A stretch of 64,000 nucleotides of DNA from Lysobacteraceae bacterium (lineage in GTDB: Bacteria > Pseudomonadota > Gammaproteobacteria > Xanthomonadales > Rhodanobacteraceae): positions 1 through 64,000 of the forward strand of contig JAGWPB010000007.1 in the NCBI GenBank assembly GCA_028870665.1, written 5' to 3'. A program made the position numbers and the translations under genes. The notes beneath the pieces are model-generated. The model did no database searches. It had not been told where the DNA came from and worked only from the letters and a program-made list of their open reading frames with translations. Below are positions 59,149 to 64,000 of the stretch, piece by piece (position 1 is the first letter of the stretch; each line of letters starts with the position of its first letter).

Positions 59149-60453
59149 CTACAACTCCCGTAGTGCCGTCGTCACCGGCAGGCGCGCGGCGCGCAACGCC
59201 GGAAACAGCCCGCCGACGAAGCCGATCGCCAGCGCCCACTTCAGTCCGGCGATCAGCAGCGCCGGCGTGACGCGAAACTGGAACACCACCTGGCTGAAGT
59301 TCTGACCCAGCGTCGAGACGGTGTAGTTGTTGAAGATCAGCCAGGCGGTCGCACCGCCGAGCAGGCCGCCCAGCAGGGCCAGCAGCATGGTTTCCAGCAG
59401 CACCGAAACGACCACCGGCAGGCCGCCGAAGCCGATCGCGCGCAAGGTGGCGATCTCGCGGGCACGCGCCGCGACCGCGGCGTACATGGTGTTGAGCGCG
59501 CCGAAGACGGCGCCGATCGCCATGATCACCGCCACGGTGATGCCGACCGCGCGGATCACCCGGGTCAGTCCGGCCGACTGCTTGGCGTAATAGCTGCGCG
59601 TGGTCTCGACATCGACCTTGAGCTGCGGGTTGCTGAGCAGCGCGGCCTTGAAACGCGCGAAATCCGCGGGACCGGCGAGGCGCACGCTGACCGACTGGAA
59701 GCCGTTGCGGCGATAGGCCGAGGCCACGGTCTCGCTGTCGCCCCAGAGTTCCGAATCGTGCGCATCGCCGGCGTCGAACTCGCCGACCACGGTCCAGGGC
59801 TGGCGCCCCAGCAGGACCTTGCTGCCGATGCCGAGTCCGGCGAATTGGGCCTCGGCGCCCTTCCCCACCACCAGCTCGCGCAGGCCCGGGGTGAACCGTC
59901 GGCCCTCGATGATCCTGAGGCGCGGATACAGGGCCCAGGCCTCGGGGCCGACGCCGCGCAATTGCACGTTGGCCGTGGTACCGGTGCTCTTCTTGGGCAG
60001 ATTGACAATCACCACCAGCTCCGGCGAGGCGATCGGATGGCCCTGCGCGTCCTTGGCGATGCCGGGCGCCTGCGCGATCAGCGTGGTGCCGGCGCGGTCG
60101 ATGCCGGAGGACAGCTCGTTGTTGGAGCCCGCGCGCAGGACGATCGCGGTGTCGTTGCTGCCGCTGGCCCTGAGCGTGGTCTGGAAACCCTCCGCCATCG
60201 CCAGCAGCGCGACCAGCACGCCGACGACGCCGGCGATGCCGACCAGGATCACCGAGGACGAGCCCAGCCGCTGCGGCAGGGTCGCCACACCGACCCGCGT
60301 CACCTGCAGCGCCTGGCGTCCGCGCCGCGTCAGCAGCATCGCCACACCCAGCAGAGTCAAAACCGCCAAGAGCACGAACCAGGGCAGCGCGATCCAGGCC
60401 GCCAGCGCGACGGCCAGCACGACGACGGTCAGCACACCGGTGAGTAACCGCAT
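59149..60453 (-). CDS. ABC transporter permease (FtsX/MacB-like)
   Basis: C-terminal FtsX domain VGITVAVIMAIGAVFGALNTMYAAVAARAREIATLRAIGFGGLPVVVSVLLE. Confidence 0.9.
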   Translation of the reverse strand: MRLLTGVLTVVVLAVALAAWIALPWFVLLAVLTLLGVAMLLTRRGRQALQVTRVGVATLPQRLGSSSVILVGIAGVVGVLVALLAMAEGFQTTLRASGSNDTAIVLRAGSNNELSSGIDRAGTTLIAQAPGIAKDAQGHPIASPELVVIVNLPKKSTGTTANVQLRGVGPEAWALYPRLRIIEGRRFTPGLRELVVGKGAEAQFAGLGIGSKVLLGRQPWTVVGEFDAGDAHDSELWGDSETVASAYRRNGFQSVSVRLAGPADFARFKAALLSNPQLKVDVETTRSYYAKQSAGLTRVIRAVGITVAVIMAIGAVFGALNTMYAAVAARAREIATLRAIGFGGLPVVVSVLLETMLLALLGGLLGGATAWLIFNNYTVSTLGQNFSQVVFQFRVTPALLIAGLKWALAIGFVGGLFPALRAARLPVTTALREL

Positions 60454-60462
60454 ACGTCCCCC

Positions 60463-61623
60463 TCAGCGCCCTGCAAGCGCATCGACGATGTTGAGACGCA
60501 TGCCGCGCAGCGCCGGCAGCGCACCGACCACCAGGCCGATCAGCAGCATCAGCGCGATGCCCAGCGTCCACGTGGCCAGGCCCACCGGCGGCAGCACGAT
60601 CTGCCCGCCCGCCGCGGCGTTGACCGCCGGCAGCAGCAGCGCGGCCAGACCCAGCCCCAGCACCCCGCCCAGCGCGACCAGAAGCACCGACTCGGCCAGC
60701 ACCAGCAGCAGCACGACGCGATTGGAGAATCCCAGCGTCTTCAGCACCGCGAGCTCGGGGACGCGTTCGCGCACCGCCTGCGCCATGGTGTTGCCGGTCA
60801 GCAGCAGCAAGGTGAAGAACACCGCGGCCATGATGCCGCCGACGATCAGGCCGATGTCGCCGATCTGCTTGGCGAAGGCGAGCTGAAAGGCCTGCTCGGT
60901 CTCGGTCCGGGTCTCGTGGTCGGAGTTTTGCGACAGCCGGTCGATGGCCTGCGCGATGCGATCCGACTGCGCCGGATCGGCCACCTTGACGATGTACCAG
61001 CCGACCTGGTTGCGGTAGTAGGCATTGGCCTCATCGAAGTATTTCCAGTGAAACAGCATCTGCTGTTCGAGCCCGGCCTCGCGGGCATCTCGCGCCTTGA
61101 AGATGCCCACCAGATCGAAGGTCCACGTGCTGTCGCCGTCACGCTTGGGAAAGATCGATCCGATCAGCGGAATCCGGTCGCCGATCTTCCAACCGAAGCG
61201 CTTGGCCAGCGTGGCGCCGACCACGGCGCCGGTACGGGTGGCGTCGAAGGCCTTGCGCTCGGCCGGCGGCAGCACGATGTCCGGATACAGGTCGAGGTAG
61301 TTGGGGCTGATCGCGAAATTGGGAAAGAAATTCTTCGGGTCCTGGTAGGTGCCGCCGAACCAGTTGGCATAGGCGACGGCCTTGACCCCGGGTACGGTCT
61401 CGATCTGGCTCAGCAGGCTGTAGGGCAGCGGCTGGATGATCGAGAATCGCGACGAGACGATCATGCGGTCCGCGCCGGCGGCATTGGTGCCGGCGTCGAA
61501 CGCGGTGCGTACCGCGTCGAGCATGCCGAACAGCAGAAACGCCGCCAGCACCGACAGCAGCGTGAACGCGGTGCGCGTCTTGCGCCGCAACAGCGCGGCC
61601 CAGACCAGATGCAGGTATTTCAT
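60463..61623 (-). CDS. ABC transporter permease (FtsX/MacB-like)
   Basis: [35 protein letters not shown]...[38 protein letters not shown]. Confidence 0.9.
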   Translation of the reverse strand: MKYLHLVWAALLRRKTRTAFTLLSVLAAFLLFGMLDAVRTAFDAGTNAAGADRMIVSSRFSIIQPLPYSLLSQIETVPGVKAVAYANWFGGTYQDPKNFFPNFAISPNYLDLYPDIVLPPAERKAFDATRTGAVVGATLAKRFGWKIGDRIPLIGSIFPKRDGDSTWTFDLVGIFKARDAREAGLEQQMLFHWKYFDEANAYYRNQVGWYIVKVADPAQSDRIAQAIDRLSQNSDHETRTETEQAFQLAFAKQIGDIGLIVGGIMAAVFFTLLLLTGNTMAQAVRERVPELAVLKTLGFSNRVVLLLVLAESVLLVALGGVLGLGLAALLLPAVNAAAGGQIVLPPVGLATWTLGIALMLLIGLVVGALPALRGMRLNIVDALAGR

Positions 61624-61651
61624 CGTCGTCTCTCCCGGGCCGCGCCCGCGC

Positions 61652-62344
61652 TCAGTGCGCCATCGCCGCGGTTTCCACCAGCTCGCCCTTGTCGAGATGC
61701 AGGGTGTGCGTGGCGTGCTCGGCCGCCTTGGGGTCGTGGGTGACCATGACGATGGTCTTGCCATGCTCGCGATTGAGCCGCCGCAGCAGGGTCAGGACCT
61801 CCTCGGCGGACTGGCGGTCGAGATCGCCGGTCGGCTCATCGCAGACCAGCAGGGCGGGATCGGAGACGAACGCGCGCGCGATCGCCACGCGCTGCTGCTG
61901 ACCGCCGGAGAGTTCGGTCGGTTTGTGCGTGGCGCGATCCTGCAGTCCCACCAGTTGCAGCGCGATGGCGGCGTTCTTGCGCCGCTGCGCCGCCGACAGC
62001 CGCGTCAACAGCAGCGGCAGCTCGACGTTCTTCTGCGCGCTCAGCATCGGCAGCAGGTTGTAGAACTGGAACACGAAACCGACGTGGCTGGCCCGCCAGC
62101 GGGCCAGTGCACCGGAGCCGAGCTGGTCGATGCGCTGGCCGCCGACCGTGATGCTTCCGGCACTGGGCGTGTCGAGCCCGCCGATCAGGTTGAGCAGGGT
62201 CGTCTTGCCCGAACCCGAAGGCCCCATCAGCGCCAGGAAGTCGCCGGCGGCGATGTCGAGATCGACGCCGTGCAGCACCTCCACCTTCTGCTTGCCGCGC
62301 ACATAGGTCTTGCTGAGCTTGCGGATTTCGACCAGTGCAGTCAT
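61652..62344 (-). CDS. ABC transporter ATP-binding protein (MacB/LolD-like)
   Basis: [24 protein letters not shown]...[33 protein letters not shown]. Confidence 0.94.
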   Translation of the reverse strand: MTALVEIRKLSKTYVRGKQKVEVLHGVDLDIAAGDFLALMGPSGSGKTTLLNLIGGLDTPSAGSITVGGQRIDQLGSGALARWRASHVGFVFQFYNLLPMLSAQKNVELPLLLTRLSAAQRRKNAAIALQLVGLQDRATHKPTELSGGQQQRVAIARAFVSDPALLVCDEPTGDLDRQSAEEVLTLLRRLNREHGKTIVMVTHDPKAAEHATHTLHLDKGELVETAAMAH

Positions 62345-62381
62345 GGCGTGGTCCTCGGTTGCGGAACGTATCGGGATCTGC

Positions 62382-63623
62382 TCACTCGGGAGCCGTGACA
62401 GCCTTCACGCGCGCGCCGTCGGCCAGATCCGACGGCGGCTTGGCGACCACGCGCGCGCCGACCGCGAGCCCGGATGTGACCAGGCGCAGATCGCCGTAAC
62501 TCGGACCCGCCGTCACCGGCGTCAGCCGTGCGCGGTCACCCGTGACCACGAACACCGCTGCACTGCCCTCGCGCCGGACCAGCGCGGTCGCCGGCACCAG
62601 CGCGCCCTTGGGCGACGCGAATCCGGCCTTGGGCGCCTGCTCGAGAAAGCTCACGCGCACACCCATGTCCGGCAGGATGCGCGGATCCTTCGATTCCAGT
62701 GCCACGCGCACCTTGACCGTGGCCTTGCTCTTGTCGGCGGTCGGCACGATGGCGATCACGTGCGCGGGGATCTTCCAGTCCGGATAGGCGTCGAGCACGG
62801 CCTCGGCGGGCTGGTCGGGGCGGATGCGGGCGATGTAGGCCTCGTTGACGTCGACATCGACCTCGAGCGAGTTCATGTCGACGATGGTGGCGACGCCGGT
62901 GCGGGTAAAGCCGCCGCCGGCCGAGAAGGGTGACACGATTTCGCCCACCTGAGCGGCCTTGTCGACGATCACGCCGGCGAAGGGCGCGCGCACGAAGGTG
63001 TAGTCGAAGTTGACCCTGGCCTCGTCGAGCTGGGCACGGGCCACCTGCACCTGGCGCTCGGCGCCCAGCAGGGCGGCATCGGCTGCGTCGGCCCCGGACC
63101 GGGCCTGGTCGTAGCTCTGCCTTGGCGTCAATCCGCGCGCCACCAGTTCGCGCTGCCGGACCAGCGTCTGTCGTGCCAAGACGTCCTGCGCGCGGGACTG
63201 GCCGACCGCCGCCTGCGCGGAGGCCAGCTGCGCGCGCGCCAGATCCAGCGCGGCCTTGGCCTGGGCGTCGTCCAGGCGTGCCAGCAGCTGGCCCTGGGCA
63301 ACGTGCTCGCCCTCCTCGATATGCACCTCGGTCAGGCGCCCGGTGATCTGCGCCGAGACCGTAGCCTTCCGGCGCGCCGTGACGTAGCCCGTGGCCTGCA
63401 GCACGGCACCGCTGACGCTGCCTGCCGCGGGCGCTTCGGCGGTAGCGATCTCGACGGCCACCCCGCCCGTGCCGTGCAGCACCCATGCGACGCCGGCCAG
63501 CACGACGCCGAGCGCGATCACGGCCGCGGCGACCCACGGCCAGCGCGGACGCGCCGCCCCCTCGTCGCGCTGTTCCCTGCCGATGCGCAGTTGCTTGAGC
63601 AGGTCGGTCTGGTCCACGAACAT
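62382..63623 (-). CDS. Efflux periplasmic adaptor subunit (MacA/HlyD family)
   Basis: One TM near the N-terminus; ATGYVTARRKATVSAQITGRLTEVHIEEGEHVAQGQLLARLDDAQ; hairpin coiled coil; same operon as ABC genes. Confidence 0.9.
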   Translation of the reverse strand: MFVDQTDLLKQLRIGREQRDEGAARPRWPWVAAAVIALGVVLAGVAWVLHGTGGVAVEIATAEAPAAGSVSGAVLQATGYVTARRKATVSAQITGRLTEVHIEEGEHVAQGQLLARLDDAQAKAALDLARAQLASAQAAVGQSRAQDVLARQTLVRQRELVARGLTPRQSYDQARSGADAADAALLGAERQVQVARAQLDEARVNFDYTFVRAPFAGVIVDKAAQVGEIVSPFSAGGGFTRTGVATIVDMNSLEVDVDVNEAYIARIRPDQPAEAVLDAYPDWKIPAHVIAIVPTADKSKATVKVRVALESKDPRILPDMGVRVSFLEQAPKAGFASPKGALVPATALVRREGSAAVFVVTGDRARLTPVTAGPSYGDLRLVTSGLAVGARVVAKPPSDLADGARVKAVTAPE

Positions 63624-63708
63624 TCCCCGATGACGGCGCCGCAGCAGTCTGCCATAGCGTGACGGCAAGCCTGCAAGCCTGCCGAGAGGCAGGGATCAGG
63701 CATCGTTG

Positions 63709-63880
63709 CTGACAGCTGTCAGACTCGGGGCTCGGGGCTCGGATTCACGCTTCTCGCCCTGGGCGTGCGAAGGGTCTGTCTCGCCGGCACGCGGGCGGAC
63801 TGTGCCGAGACGTGTCCGTGCGGAAAGATCCTTCGCTTCGCTCGGGATGACAGCCTGCTCTTCCCGCTCACCGCTCACGG
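63709..63880. repeat. Intergenic interspersed repeat remnant (VIPSEAKDLS type)
   Basis: CTGACAGCTGTCAG palindrome, tandem CTCGGGG, and GATCCTTCGCTTCGCTCGGGATGAC; the reverse strand spells VIPSEAKDLS, a peptide string I recognise from spurious ORFs over interspersed repeats. Confidence 0.55.
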
Positions 63881-63937
63881 CGTACTACCATCGTGCGGTC
63901 CGCAACTCGCGCGGTCCGCAACGAGCGCTGCCCGATC

Positions 63938-64000
63938 ATGAGCCATCTGTTCGCACTGCCTGCCCCTTCGAGCCTGCCGATCGCCGGCCGGAGCGCGCGC
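63938..64000 (+). CDS. 5' end of a CDS, possibly fumarylacetoacetate hydrolase family (truncated by the window)
   Basis: MSHLFALPAPSSLPIAGRSAR... resembles FAH-family N-termini; only 21 codons visible. Confidence 0.35.
   Translation, partial: MSHLFALPAPSSLPIAGRSAR

Overview
The window is high-GC chromosomal DNA with no prophage, IS element or CRISPR array seen. Its content resembles a gammaproteobacterium of the Xanthomonadales/Rhodanobacteraceae type; this is my inference from gene content and style, not from a database search. It is densely coded on both strands. Recognisable modules: an arsenic operon (arsR-arsI-arsC-acr3), LemA/M48, glycine cleavage genes (gcvT-gcvH-gcvPA), an Mla-like lipid ABC cluster, RNase P RNA, tRNA-Gly(CCC), a BlaI/M56-TonB pair, an OmpR-family two-component system, a methyl-cycle block (metK, SAH riboswitch, ahcY, a TrpF-like gene, metF), a nucleoside transporter plus ribokinase, lpoA/yraN/rsmI, thiG/trmB, and an ABC efflux operon. 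The most unusual locus is at about 14.94-15.73 kb. A single ORF joins a MetJ-type methionine repressor in frame to a Lys/Ala-rich histone H1-like tail. The tail replaces the normal MetJ C-terminus and begins at Met codons (M-A-M-T-K-K) that look like the start of a stand-alone H1-like gene. Tandem met-box operators lie upstream and a dense array of hairpins lies downstream. Other notable items are a textbook SAH riboswitch controlling ahcY-(TrpF-like)-metF, a 23-bp palindrome in the peroxiredoxin promoter, and a candidate sRNA with helically phased half-sites before the two-component system. All assignments come from reading the sequence and supplied translations; no searches were run.
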